Of a stretch of DNA of 17,371 nucleotides, positions 6,509 to 14,492 are shown piece after piece (position 1 is the first letter of the stretch; the number at the start of each line of letters is the position of its first letter). The position numbers were made by a program, and so were the translations under genes. This DNA comes from an uncultured Lachnospiraceae bacterium (lineage in GTDB: Bacteria > Bacillota > Clostridia > Lachnospirales > Lachnospiraceae), in contig CALGGL010000120.1 of assembly GCA_937915975.1 (NCBI GenBank), positions 1 to 17,371 of the forward strand. Reading direction: 5' to 3'. The notes beneath the pieces were generated by a model that was not told where the DNA came from, did not search any database, and worked only from the letters and a program-made list of their open reading frames with translations.

Positions 6509-7630
6509 TTAATAGCTTATCGTTCCCGTTACCGGTTCGTTATACAAAGGAGAACCTGTTTCCACAAGCTGATATCTGTTACCGTAATAGCTGTCGCTCC
6601 AGCCGTTTTCTGCATAATATATTTCTCCTGTTTCAGTATCATATATACGCTCTCTTCCAAGAGTAGCATCACTGTACTGCTGTGATTGTATATCATAGGA
6701 ATTATTTCTTGCTTCCCACGAAGACATAATCATATCACTCATTACATTTGCCTGATAACTTAAGTAATTTGCTGTAGACTGTATCTGTCTTTGCATTGCA
6801 GCTCTGTCATCCCAATACTGATCGGAAAATGTAAGTGATGCAAACATCTGCCCAAGTACACCCTCCCAATTGGTGTACTCCTCTTCCGGTGCGGTCATTA
6901 TAACTGTTCCATCCGCAAGATCTAAAGAGCCATCCGCAAGTACCGGATTAACAGATACCGGTGCATCAACAACTCCGGATGTAAATACACCTTCGACATT
7001 AACACCACCCATAACACATGTTGCCTGAAGTATATCACCGCCCCATCCGTTATCGCCAAGATTGTCTATCACATTAAAATCTGAATATCCAAAATAATCT
7101 CCACTGTTTTCAAACAGGGATTGTACCGATGCAGTCGGACTAAAATACCAATATTCTCCATAATCTATACCAAATATATTAATGGTATATTGTCTCCACC
7201 ACTGCCACTCATCATACGAAGGATACGATGTAACAGCAGTACAAAAATAAAATCTTCTTCCCGGCGAATCAGGATCATATGCAATAAGTTCATAACCGAT
7301 AACATCTATATTTTTTACCGATACCTCCCAGCCCTCCGGTATATCAAGTGTCATATATCCTTCAGGTGTCGTATAGCTTACCCATTTAATTGATGCGTTT
7401 TCAGTAGGTGTGACCTTAACATTTGCGTCAGAATCAACCTTTTCCTCTGTAGTCTGTGCCTGAGTTGTATTATCAATCGGAATAAGCTGTCCACCCTCAG
7501 TTGTTGATTCAACTGTACTTTCTTCAGTATTTCCGGATGTGTTTTCTTCTATTTTCTTGCTTTCCCCACAGCCCGCCATAGCTAAAGACATAGTTACTGC
7601 AAGTAAAATTCCAACAATTCTTTTTTTCAT
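6509..7630 (-). CDS. large secreted lipoprotein of unknown function
   Basis: A 373-residue protein with a lipoprotein signal: MKKR, a hydrophobic core, and the lipobox MAGC with Cys21 as the lipidation site. A linker rich in Thr, Glu and Asn follows (about 22-75). The folded part starts near TTPEGYMTLDIPEGWEV, a motif often seen at the start of PsbP-like or other small ligand-binding folds, and is rich in Trp and Tyr. The C-terminal 100 residues are Gln/Ser/Tyr-rich and include DTETGEIYYAENGW. No catalytic motif is recognised. It should sit on the outer face of the membrane. The ATG at 7630 is chosen over the frame start at 7651 because it begins the signal peptide and follows GGGAGG. It lies between the EAL and DUF4230 genes. 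Confidence 0.8.
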   Translation of the reverse strand: MKKRIVGILLAVTMSLAMAGCGESKKIEENTSGNTEESTVESTTEGGQLIPIDNTTQAQTTEEKVDSDANVKVTPTENASIKWVSYTTPEGYMTLDIPEGWEVSVKNIDVIGYELIAYDPDSPGRRFYFCTAVTSYPSYDEWQWWRQYTINIFGIDYGEYWYFSPTASVQSLFENSGDYFGYSDFNVIDNLGDNGWGGDILQATCVMGGVNVEGVFTSGVVDAPVSVNPVLADGSLDLADGTVIMTAPEEEYTNWEGVLGQMFASLTFSDQYWDDRAAMQRQIQSTANYLSYQANVMSDMIMSSWEARNNSYDIQSQQYSDATLGRERIYDTETGEIYYAENGWSDSYYGNRYQLVETGSPLYNEPVTGTISY

Positions 7631-7689
7631 ATATAAAAAGCCTCCCATCATAAATATTATTATACAGGCATAATTTATTTCTTCTTACA

Positions 7690-9612
7690 TCATTTCTGAA
7701 CTTCTGTCAACTTTGTAAAAAACTTATTTAATTCAATTATAGGAATCGGACGGGAATATTTATATCCCTGCAGATAGGATGCAGACATATTTATACACCT
7801 CTTCTCGTCACCGTCATTTTCAATACCCTCATAAAGTACGGAGTAATTAAGCTCGGAAAACATACCCGCAAGGCTCTTAACCATTTTCTCCGAACGTTCA
7901 TCCGAATCGCTGGCAAGTACAAGCGATCTGTCAAACTTGATAATGTCAAACGGAAGCTCCATGATACGCTCCATATTGGAGTATCCTGTTCCGAAATCAT
8001 CGAGGTAAAGCTTGATGCCTCTGTCCTTAAGCTCTTCAATCTTATTTTTCATTAAGAGGAAATCACTGTCATTTCTTGACTCTGTAATCTCAACAGCAAT
8101 CTTTTCATTTGGAATACTGCTTTCTTCAATTATCTTATCTATATCACTTGTAAATTCTTCATCACGAAGTTCCATAACGGATACATTTACCGAAATACGA
8201 TTTACATCATATCCCTCATCCAGCAGATATTTAATCGCATCACAGGTCTTCTTAAGTATAATCTCTGTAAGCACATGGATAAAGCCATGCTCTTCGGCTA
8301 TCGGTATAAACTGATCCGGAAAAACCATGTCTATATCCGGAAGCTTGAGTCTCATAAGTGCCTCAGCCGTGTCATAACGACCGGTTTCTATATTAAATAC
8401 AGGCTGGCAATATGCCAGAACCCTGGTATCATTTAAATCATGCTTTTTATAAATATCCGTAAGCTCTTCAAGTATGTACTCATATTTGTTAAATTCATCT
8501 ACATCATCTATACCTACTATATATACGGAATTAAGCTCCATCTTTCTATGAATATTGGATATAAAGCTTACATATTCATTTTTCCTGCTTATTTCTTCAA
8601 TAGATTCACCTATTATAACCTTATAATCCATCTGAAATTTATCATACTCTACCTGAAACTGGTTAAGTATTTTATTTAAGCGGTTTTCATGATCGGGATT
8701 AAGATTTTTTGGAGCAACCAAAACTACATGTCCGTTACTGATCTGAAATAAGACAGACATTTTAAAGAACTCACTGGCAAATCTTCGAATTGTACTCTGT
8801 AAATCCGCAGGCAATACCTTACCCTCAGCATCATAATCCGGCAGATAAAGACTCATAAAAAGGAAATCCTTTTTCTTACGGTAATTGTATTTTATAAGGT
8901 CCTGCATAGCCATCACATTTACAGCTCCGCTTTCAATGTCATACGAGGTCGAATGAATCAGATAAAACATACCGATTACAGGAAATAAAAATGTGGCTAC
9001 CGTAAACGAAGACTGTCCATGTCTGCCCTGTGCAAAAAGGACTAAAAAGGATACAAACATAGTTCCGTAAAAACCGTTCATTATCTTTTTATATATTCTG
9101 TCCCTGTACACAATCATCAGATACGATATCTCAACCACAAAGGCTATATATCCAAACATAAAGATATTTATACCTGATACAGCCGTTCCGCTGCTGTTTA
9201 ATCTAAAGCCTGTACCTGTTACCGTCGTAACAATATCTGTTATTATAACGGTAAGATAAATCAATGATGCAATTATCATAATAGGAACTTTTCTATGTCT
9301 CTCAAGATGTTGAATCTCAACGATATAAACAATAAAAAGGAGTAAAATCGAAAATAAAACTGCATGATAAATAACTCTTACAACATACACAGCTGTATAA
9401 TTACCATCATCGACATTGGTATATAAAACATGATGAATCATATCGCACATAGAAGCGGCAACAAGATAAAATATCATATTAAGAAAAAGATTGAAATTTT
9501 TTGTCTTATTTACATAGGAAGTAGCAACCAAAACAATCATAACCATAGATATGGCTATGACTACGATATCTCCGACAGGTGAATAATTGTCAAAATATAA
9601 CTGTTGTCCCAT
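7690..9612 (-). CDS. membrane EAL-domain c-di-GMP phosphodiesterase
   Basis: A 640-residue protein. The first 220 residues hold about seven hydrophobic helices, a membrane sensor. Residues 235-385 are a cytosolic region in the place where a GGDEF domain usually lies, but no GGDEF-like motif is visible. The EAL domain (about 400-635) keeps its key residues: EALMR (417-421), Asn476 in VNVS, EITE (508-511), DDFGTGYS (538-545), Lys559, YEGIE (Glu595) and LQGY (Gln615). This suggests active hydrolysis of c-di-GMP to pGpG, controlled by the membrane part. The frame opens with a TTG at 9657, but GGAGG lies 7 bases before the ATG at 9612, which is chosen. The gene has its own promoter and a structured 5' leader. 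Confidence 0.9.
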   Translation of the reverse strand: MGQQLYFDNYSPVGDIVVIAISMVMIVLVATSYVNKTKNFNLFLNMIFYLVAASMCDMIHHVLYTNVDDGNYTAVYVVRVIYHAVLFSILLLFIVYIVEIQHLERHRKVPIMIIASLIYLTVIITDIVTTVTGTGFRLNSSGTAVSGINIFMFGYIAFVVEISYLMIVYRDRIYKKIMNGFYGTMFVSFLVLFAQGRHGQSSFTVATFLFPVIGMFYLIHSTSYDIESGAVNVMAMQDLIKYNYRKKKDFLFMSLYLPDYDAEGKVLPADLQSTIRRFASEFFKMSVLFQISNGHVVLVAPKNLNPDHENRLNKILNQFQVEYDKFQMDYKVIIGESIEEISRKNEYVSFISNIHRKMELNSVYIVGIDDVDEFNKYEYILEELTDIYKKHDLNDTRVLAYCQPVFNIETGRYDTAEALMRLKLPDIDMVFPDQFIPIAEEHGFIHVLTEIILKKTCDAIKYLLDEGYDVNRISVNVSVMELRDEEFTSDIDKIIEESSIPNEKIAVEITESRNDSDFLLMKNKIEELKDRGIKLYLDDFGTGYSNMERIMELPFDIIKFDRSLVLASDSDERSEKMVKSLAGMFSELNYSVLYEGIENDGDEKRCINMSASYLQGYKYSRPIPIIELNKFFTKLTEVQK

Positions 9613-9705
9613 CCTGCTTCCTCCATGAATCCTTATCCTTTCGGTATCTGATTCCAAATGTGACGTATATCCGGAATCAAAGCGCCATTCCTTTGGCTTT
9701 TTGTC
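9613..9705 (-). other. structured 5' leader of the EAL gene
   Basis: The leader holds four short segments able to pair in alternative ways: GGAAT, then TGATTCC, then GGAATCA, then GGATTC just before the ribosome-binding site. Segments 2 and 3 form a 7-bp stem; 1 with 2 and 3 with 4 form 5-bp stems. This resembles a switching leader, but it does not match the c-di-GMP-I or -II riboswitch patterns I know. Confidence 0.3.
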
Positions 9706-9711
9706 TATTAT

Positions 9712-9740
9712 ATTATAACTAAAAAGCGTTAATTACGCAA
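9712..9740 (-). promoter_or_regulatory. sigma-A promoter for the EAL gene
   Basis: On the minus strand, TTGCGT (9740-9735), 17 bases, then a perfect -10 TATAAT (9717-9712). Transcription would start near 9705 and give a leader of about 90 bases. The -35 is part of a short GCGT-AATTA-ACGC hairpin followed by TTTTT, which may serve as a weak terminator for the upstream NUDIX gene. Confidence 0.65.
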
Positions 9741-9785
9741 ACATTTTATGTAAATCTAATCATCTTTTTTATTTATAACTTTGTT

Positions 9786-10391
9786 CTACTGTTTGCTCTT
9801 TGATAAAAGCCATGCCATTATGTGAATAGCCTGCTGAAACTCTCCTTTTTCTATCATGGATTCTATCTCTTCGGCGGTGTATTTTCTTACATTCAAAAAT
9901 TCCGTATCATCCAGATTCTGTCCTGAAACCTTGCGGCAGTTTTTCGCCTCAAAAACATAGGCATAGTTATCTGCTATGGTTGCATTGGACGGAACGGTTA
10001 TAAGGTGTCTCCATTCATCGGATACATAACCGGTTTCCTCTTGCAGCTCTCTTCTTGCAGCCTCCAATGCATCCTCTGCTACCGCCTTATCATCTGTTCC
10101 GTATTCCTTGCCGTCAGTACGCTCTATACCACCGGCCGAAAACTCGGTAGTAACCTGCTTTATACCATAGCGAAATTGTCTGACACATATATATTTACCC
10201 TCCTCATCAGAGGCTACTATTACTACGTAATTTCGTCTGCTGTAGGTATAATACGGCTCAAATTCCGTACCATCCGGAAAGCGAAAGGCCGAACGTCTGA
10301 AATCAATCCACTCATCCTTTACAATATGTTCGGTTTTTATCTCTTCCCATATAAGATTTTCATCTTCTGTTTTATTAATATCCTTACTCAT
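9786..10391 (-). CDS. NUDIX hydrolase, probable ADP-ribose pyrophosphatase
   Basis: A 201-residue NUDIX enzyme. The catalytic helix is complete: Glu106, seven residues, then RELQEETGY (114-122). The upstream part of the box is unusual: AGGIE (86-90) is followed by about 15 inserted residues (KEYGTDDKAVAED region) before the catalytic helix. The N-terminal part, with YVVIVASDEEGKYICVRQFRYG, is like ADP-ribose and sugar-nucleotide pyrophosphatases, which cleave ADP-ribose to AMP and ribose 5-phosphate. It follows the sirtuin and macrodomain genes, which fits a role in removing ADP-ribose released by the macrodomain (inference). A possible separate promoter lies just upstream. The start has a modest AGG ribosome site. 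Confidence 0.85.
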   Translation of the reverse strand: MSKDINKTEDENLIWEEIKTEHIVKDEWIDFRRSAFRFPDGTEFEPYYTYSRRNYVVIVASDEEGKYICVRQFRYGIKQVTTEFSAGGIERTDGKEYGTDDKAVAEDALEAARRELQEETGYVSDEWRHLITVPSNATIADNYAYVFEAKNCRKVSGQNLDDTEFLNVRKYTAEEIESMIEKGEFQQAIHIMAWLLSKSKQ

Positions 10392-10438
10392 ATTTTAACC
10401 TAAAAAGCGCTCCAAATATTTATAACATTTTATATTTA

Positions 10439-10468
10439 ACTATACCATGTTTTATATAGGTTTATCAA
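10439..10468 (-). promoter_or_regulatory. possible internal promoter for the NUDIX gene
   Basis: On the minus strand, TTGATA (10468-10463), 18 bases, then TATAGT (10444-10439). The -35 overlaps the sirtuin stop codon. It would allow the NUDIX gene to be expressed apart from the sirtuin-macrodomain genes. Confidence 0.4.
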
Positions 10469-11388
10469 TGTATTTTTGGCATTTCTTCAAACACCGTCAA
10501 GATATCTCCGTCTATGCAAATGGCTCTTTCTTTAATTACCTCCGGTGCGAACGCCTCTCCGTAATTGATGCAGGCATAAACCGCATTAGGATTAACAGCT
10601 GTCATCTGCCAGAACGGATACTTGATTATAACCGGTGTATTGGCTCCGACTCCAAGTTCAAGATAGAGCACATGCATATCCTCGTGTCTTCTTAAGAAGT
10701 CCGAATAACGGGATGAAGCAAGCTTCCAGCCCTCGTCCTCCACAAATGTATCATCTGCACGAAGATTCATGGTCACATCACTTCCGTCATCAGGACATTT
10801 AGGTATAAGCTCTGTTGGGATTCTCATAGACAGCTTTCCATCCTCAGGTACTTGGAACACACCATTTTCATCCTTTACAAAGCCCTGTGACTCCATCGCC
10901 TTCATAACCCATTCTTCATTATCATAGGTTTTTTTGAGCTTGGAATTAACACTCTGGAAAAGACCATAGTCTCCCTGTGTATAGAATAATCTCTTCTTAT
11001 CAAAACCTGCTCTCTGGAACTGATGGTCAACATTAGTAGTTATTACAAAATAATCCTTACCGTCAACCAAATCATAAATCATATCATAAACCGGCTTCGG
11101 TGCATCTATATATCTGTTAAAATATATGTGTCTTGACCACCACGCCCAAAGAGTCTCTTCATCAGGAAACGGATAAAATCCTCCCGAATACATATCACGT
11201 ATGCCAAACCTCTTGGCAAAGTCATAAAAATACTTTTCAAACCTCTCGCCGCTATAGGTAAATCCCGCAGATGTGGAAAGTCCTGCTCCCGCACCGATTA
11301 TAATCGCATCTGCCGTCTCTATCTCCTTTTTTAATCTCTTTATATTATCCTCACGTGAACCTGTCTCACTTATTATCCTGTAGCTCAT
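10465..11388 (-). CDS. SirTM-like sirtuin, probable protein ADP-ribosyltransferase
   Basis: A Sir2-family protein (307 residues from this start). The NAD-binding GAGAGLSTSAGF begins at residue 32, and TTNVDHQF at 117 is the nucleotide/nicotinamide loop. At the place of the catalytic His of deacetylating sirtuins the sequence reads YTQGDYG (about 136-142), so Gln replaces His. That change and the adjacent macrodomain gene mark the class M (SirTM) sirtuins, which ADP-ribosylate proteins rather than deacetylate them. The zinc ribbon is degenerate, with a single Cys in PKCPDDG. An ATG at 11484 is also possible with a fair ribosome site, but overlaps the macrodomain gene by 50 bases; the ATG at 11388, after GGAGGGGAT, matches family length better. 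Confidence 0.85.
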   Translation of the reverse strand: MSYRIISETGSREDNIKRLKKEIETADAIIIGAGAGLSTSAGFTYSGERFEKYFYDFAKRFGIRDMYSGGFYPFPDEETLWAWWSRHIYFNRYIDAPKPVYDMIYDLVDGKDYFVITTNVDHQFQRAGFDKKRLFYTQGDYGLFQSVNSKLKKTYDNEEWVMKAMESQGFVKDENGVFQVPEDGKLSMRIPTELIPKCPDDGSDVTMNLRADDTFVEDEGWKLASSRYSDFLRRHEDMHVLYLELGVGANTPVIIKYPFWQMTAVNPNAVYACINYGEAFAPEVIKERAICIDGDILTVFEEMPKIH

Positions 11389-11434
11389 AGCTCTCATCCC
11401 CTCCATTATTGTTTCTCTGTATCCGTCACTTTTT

Positions 11435-12271
11435 TTAAGAAAGTAATCCTTCGTAATAGAATTTGTCTTCATCTTTAAAAACATTAAATATCACCCTTTC
11501 CATGCTGCCCTCATGCTCCGACAGCCATTTCGTCACCGTATCAACTGCAATTTCTGCCGCACGCTCATTCGGAAAATGAAATACGCCTGTTGAGATACAA
11601 CAAAATGCTACACTTTTAAGTCCATATTCAAGGCACATATCAAGCGTATTCTTGTAACAGTCCGATAAATCCTTCTCAAGCTCCTTTGTAAGTCTTCCCA
11701 TCACTATCGGTCCAACTATATGAATAACCTTTTTTGCCGGAAGATTATAACCGTCCGTAAGCATCGGAACAGCAGTCGGCTGTTCATATTCCATACCATA
11801 CTTTAATCTTAAATTATTCATCTTTTCATTGCACTCTGCTCTCATCTGAATTCCGCCAAATGTATGTATGCAATTATCTATACAGGTGTGGCAAGGCTGA
11901 AAGCAGCCAAGCATCTGACTGTTCGCAGCATTGACAATTGCATCCACTGATAGCCTTGTTATATCTCCCTGCCATATCGAAATCATATCCGCATAATTTT
12001 TATTGCTTCCGTACTCTTCCGATACGGTCTTTATATCATTTATTTTGACTATGCCTTTTTCAATGATAGCTTCCTTAAGATACTCATCCTGTATCGCAAG
12101 TGTCTCATCGTCCGTCTTCCTCGGCATACGTATATTCATAAGGGATCGCAAAATCCTCTTTTTTTCATTTATATTGTCCGAAACCTTTAAGTTCCTATAC
12201 TCGCCTGAATCTTCCTTGAACCTTTCTACAAGGTAGTTAAGCCTTTCTTCCTGTGTCTTAAATTTTGTCAT
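11435..12271 (-). CDS. zinc-type macrodomain protein-ADP-ribose hydrolase
   Basis: A 278-residue macrodomain protein. An N-terminal helical region of about 95 residues precedes the macro fold: WQGDITRLSVDAIVNAAN (100-117) binds the adenosine and distal ribose, and CISTGVFHFP (225-234) is the diphosphate loop. Between them lies GCFQPCHTCIDNCIHTFGG (122-140), with several Cys and His residues, the place of the zinc site in the macrodomains that partner SirTM sirtuins. The known partners remove ADP-ribose from the protein modified by SirTM. It starts 1 base after the MDR gene's stop, with GGGAGAGGA inside that gene, so the two are translationally linked. The sirtuin follows. Confidence 0.9.
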   Translation of the reverse strand: MTKFKTQEERLNYLVERFKEDSGEYRNLKVSDNINEKKRILRSLMNIRMPRKTDDETLAIQDEYLKEAIIEKGIVKINDIKTVSEEYGSNKNYADMISIWQGDITRLSVDAIVNAANSQMLGCFQPCHTCIDNCIHTFGGIQMRAECNEKMNNLRLKYGMEYEQPTAVPMLTDGYNLPAKKVIHIVGPIVMGRLTKELEKDLSDCYKNTLDMCLEYGLKSVAFCCISTGVFHFPNERAAEIAVDTVTKWLSEHEGSMERVIFNVFKDEDKFYYEGLLS

Positions 12272-12272
12272 A

Positions 12273-13241
12273 TTATCCTCTCCCTATTCTTACAACTATC
12301 TTACCATTAACAGCACCCTTATCCTGTGCGGTTATGGCATCCTTAATATTATCAAATTCAAAAACCTTTCCATATATAGGAACTATCTTCTTATTATAAA
12401 AAAATTTAAACATGTCATCAACCACTTCCTGTGTAGGATAGTTTGAGAAAAATCCTGTAAGATAAACACCGTTTGGAATATCCTTTATAGGATCAAATCC
12501 ATCAAGTGCATACACTCCGCCAAGTATGCCTGTCTGGCAGACTATACCGCCTTTATTCACAGCAGTCATAGTATCCTTGAGATACTTTGGACCAACAAGA
12601 TCAAGAGCCTTTGTAACGCCTTTTATCCTGCCGGTCAATTTACCATCATCCAAAAAGACTTCATCCGCTTCTTTTATAAGTACAAATTTATCTTCTCTAT
12701 GAGTTGTGGCAATCACACGTATGCCAAGTGCCATTGCTATCTGTATGGCAGCATATCCAAGTGCACAGGTTGCACCGCGAATAAGTAATGTATCCTCTGC
12801 CTTAAGATTAAGGCATTCAAAAAGAGAACCCCATGCCGTAAAATATGTCTCAGGTATAGCAGCAAGCTCCTCCCAGTTAAGTTCACTTTCTATCTTAAAT
12901 ACATGATGTGCAGGAAGTAAAACATACTCTGCATAGCTTCCGTTAAAGCTTCTTCCCATACCACCCATCATAGCTATAACCTTATCGCCTTTAGTTAATG
13001 TCGTATCGGATACATCCTCTATTACTCCCACACACTCGATACCGGGTATAACAGGCTTTTGTATGTAATCAGCATTTATCTCATTTAATCTGAGTATCTG
13101 TTCAGAATGATTCATTCCAAATGCCTTGACCTTTACAAGCACCCAACCGGATTTAACATTAGGTATCGGAAGCTCTGAAATTTCAATTTTTTCTGCAGGT
13201 GTTATTTTATCTATTGATATTGCTTTCATTTTTTTATCCAT
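12273..13241 (-). CDS. MDR-family oxidoreductase, quinone reductase-like
   Basis: A 322-residue medium-chain dehydrogenase/reductase of the quinone oxidoreductase type. The N-terminal GroES-like half has AFGMNHSEQILR and PVIPGIECVGVIEDV. The Rossmann half has LLIRGATCALGYAAIQIAMALG (a GxxxxxG-type nucleotide motif) and ATTHRE, suggesting NADP(H). The cysteines of zinc alcohol dehydrogenases are absent, so it is likely zinc-free. Members reduce quinones, enals or other electrophiles. The frame begins with a TTG at 13250 that is too near GTGAGG; the ATG at 13241 is better placed. It is tightly joined to the macrodomain gene and lies 48 bases behind the radical SAM gene, so it could belong to either or both units. 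Confidence 0.85.
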   Translation of the reverse strand: MDKKMKAISIDKITPAEKIEISELPIPNVKSGWVLVKVKAFGMNHSEQILRLNEINADYIQKPVIPGIECVGVIEDVSDTTLTKGDKVIAMMGGMGRSFNGSYAEYVLLPAHHVFKIESELNWEELAAIPETYFTAWGSLFECLNLKAEDTLLIRGATCALGYAAIQIAMALGIRVIATTHREDKFVLIKEADEVFLDDGKLTGRIKGVTKALDLVGPKYLKDTMTAVNKGGIVCQTGILGGVYALDGFDPIKDIPNGVYLTGFFSNYPTQEVVDDMFKFFYNKKIVPIYGKVFEFDNIKDAITAQDKGAVNGKIVVRIGRG

Positions 13242-13289
13242 ATATTTCAAACCTCACATTATATTTTAATTCACTATTTCTATCATTTT

Positions 13290-14345
13290 TTATACTAATT
13301 CAAAAAGCTCTCCATTTTCATCTGCCCAGCAACCCGGATCATCTGCATAAAAATCTCCATTTGTTCCTTTTGCAACAGCAGGGCAGCCTCTACACCATGC
13401 AAGAAGCTTGCACCTGGAACATTTACTGAATTTCACGTACTCTCGATAAGCCTCCATGCTTGTAATCCACACATCTGCAAGTCTATCCTCAAATACATTT
13501 CCCACCTTGCTTTCAGCGACTCTTCGACATGCGTAAATATCACCGGTAGGAAGTATGGTAATGTGGCAGTTTCCACAGTTACAACCTCCATATATCATGC
13601 CTTTTTCTGTATCGTCAGGTATGGTAAACTCACCTGTCTCGTATTCATACAGAGTCCACAGATGATCCTTTTTATTAAAGAACGTATCGCATCCCTCTGC
13701 CTCATACTCTTTGAATTTCTTATCACATATAGAAAGGAGTTCTCTATATTCCAATGCTGTCATACCAGAATCAAGTTCACCGCCACTTGGCACATATCTT
13801 GAAAATGCAAATATTTTTACACCTGCTTTTACTACCTCGTCGATAATCCCCGGTACTTCCATGCGATTATCCTTTGATACAGTAGTCATAATAACACTCT
13901 TAATTCCTGCACGATTTATGCATCCGATTTTCTCCAAGGTGCAGTCATATGAACCTGGCTTTCTAAACCAGTCGTGAGTTTCACGAAGTCCGTCTAAAGA
14001 TAACTGATACTTTTCACAGCCATACCATTTAAGTTCTCTGCACACATTATCCGTTAGATGAAACGGATTACCAAGTATCGTAAATGGAATCTCATTTTCA
14101 TGTAAAAGCTCAAGCAATCTCCAAAAATCCGGATGTAAAATCGGATCTCCGCCCGTTATATAAAAGTAAGGACTGCGGCCATACACCTCGCAAAAATCAA
14201 GACAGTTATAAAATGTATCTTCAATCTGCTCCCACGTCATTGATTTAAGGCAGGTATGCTCTCCCGATGAATAAATATAACAATGCTTGCATCTTTGATC
14301 GCATTCATCCGTAATATGCCATTGAAATGAAAAGTAAGGTTTCAT
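13290..14345 (-). CDS. radical SAM/SPASM peptide maturase (ACGX-type system)
   Basis: A 351-residue radical SAM enzyme. The cluster motif C-x3-C-x2-C (Cys15, Cys19, Cys22; CDQRCKHC) lies near the N-terminus, followed by the GGDP SAM-binding motif (YITGGDPILHPDF) and SLDG. The C-terminal third is Cys-rich (GGCNCGNCH, YACRR, KCSRCKLLAWCRGCP, PGCW), a SPASM domain carrying auxiliary 4Fe-4S clusters as in thioether-forming peptide maturases. It follows the gene for the ACG-repeat peptide, its obvious substrate, 147 bases upstream. I recall an NCBI family of radical SAM/SPASM proteins named for an 'ACGX system', which fits. It likely crosslinks the peptide's cysteines to alpha carbons (inference). 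GGAGG precedes the ATG. Confidence 0.88.
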   Translation of the reverse strand: MKPYFSFQWHITDECDQRCKHCYIYSSGEHTCLKSMTWEQIEDTFYNCLDFCEVYGRSPYFYITGGDPILHPDFWRLLELLHENEIPFTILGNPFHLTDNVCRELKWYGCEKYQLSLDGLRETHDWFRKPGSYDCTLEKIGCINRAGIKSVIMTTVSKDNRMEVPGIIDEVVKAGVKIFAFSRYVPSGGELDSGMTALEYRELLSICDKKFKEYEAEGCDTFFNKKDHLWTLYEYETGEFTIPDDTEKGMIYGGCNCGNCHITILPTGDIYACRRVAESKVGNVFEDRLADVWITSMEAYREYVKFSKCSRCKLLAWCRGCPAVAKGTNGDFYADDPGCWADENGELFELV

Positions 14346-14425
14346 AATTTAATCCTCCATATAAAACCATAAAACAAATCTTTTATTTATATCAAAATAA
14401 GCCTACACTTATAATAATCTTTTAT

Positions 14426-14453
14426 AATTCCTCCGACAAAAGCCGGAGGAATT
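14426..14453. repeat. 10-bp perfect hairpin between precursor and maturase genes
   Basis: AATTCCTCCG (14426-14435) and CGGAGGAATT (14444-14453) form a perfect 10-bp stem with an 8-base loop. In the direction of the operon (minus) it is followed by ATAAAAG, not a U-tract. On the plus strand it is followed by AAGTTTTTT. It may partly end or stabilise the short precursor transcript so that precursor exceeds enzyme, as in many peptide operons. Confidence 0.55.
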
Positions 14454-14492
14454 AAGTTTTTTGAACAATAAAACAACGTACTTTTGCTGACC

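Noticed and set aside
9613..9705. c-di-GMP riboswitch before the EAL gene
   Set aside because: The conserved cores of the class I and class II c-di-GMP riboswitches are not visible. Only simple alternative stems are seen.
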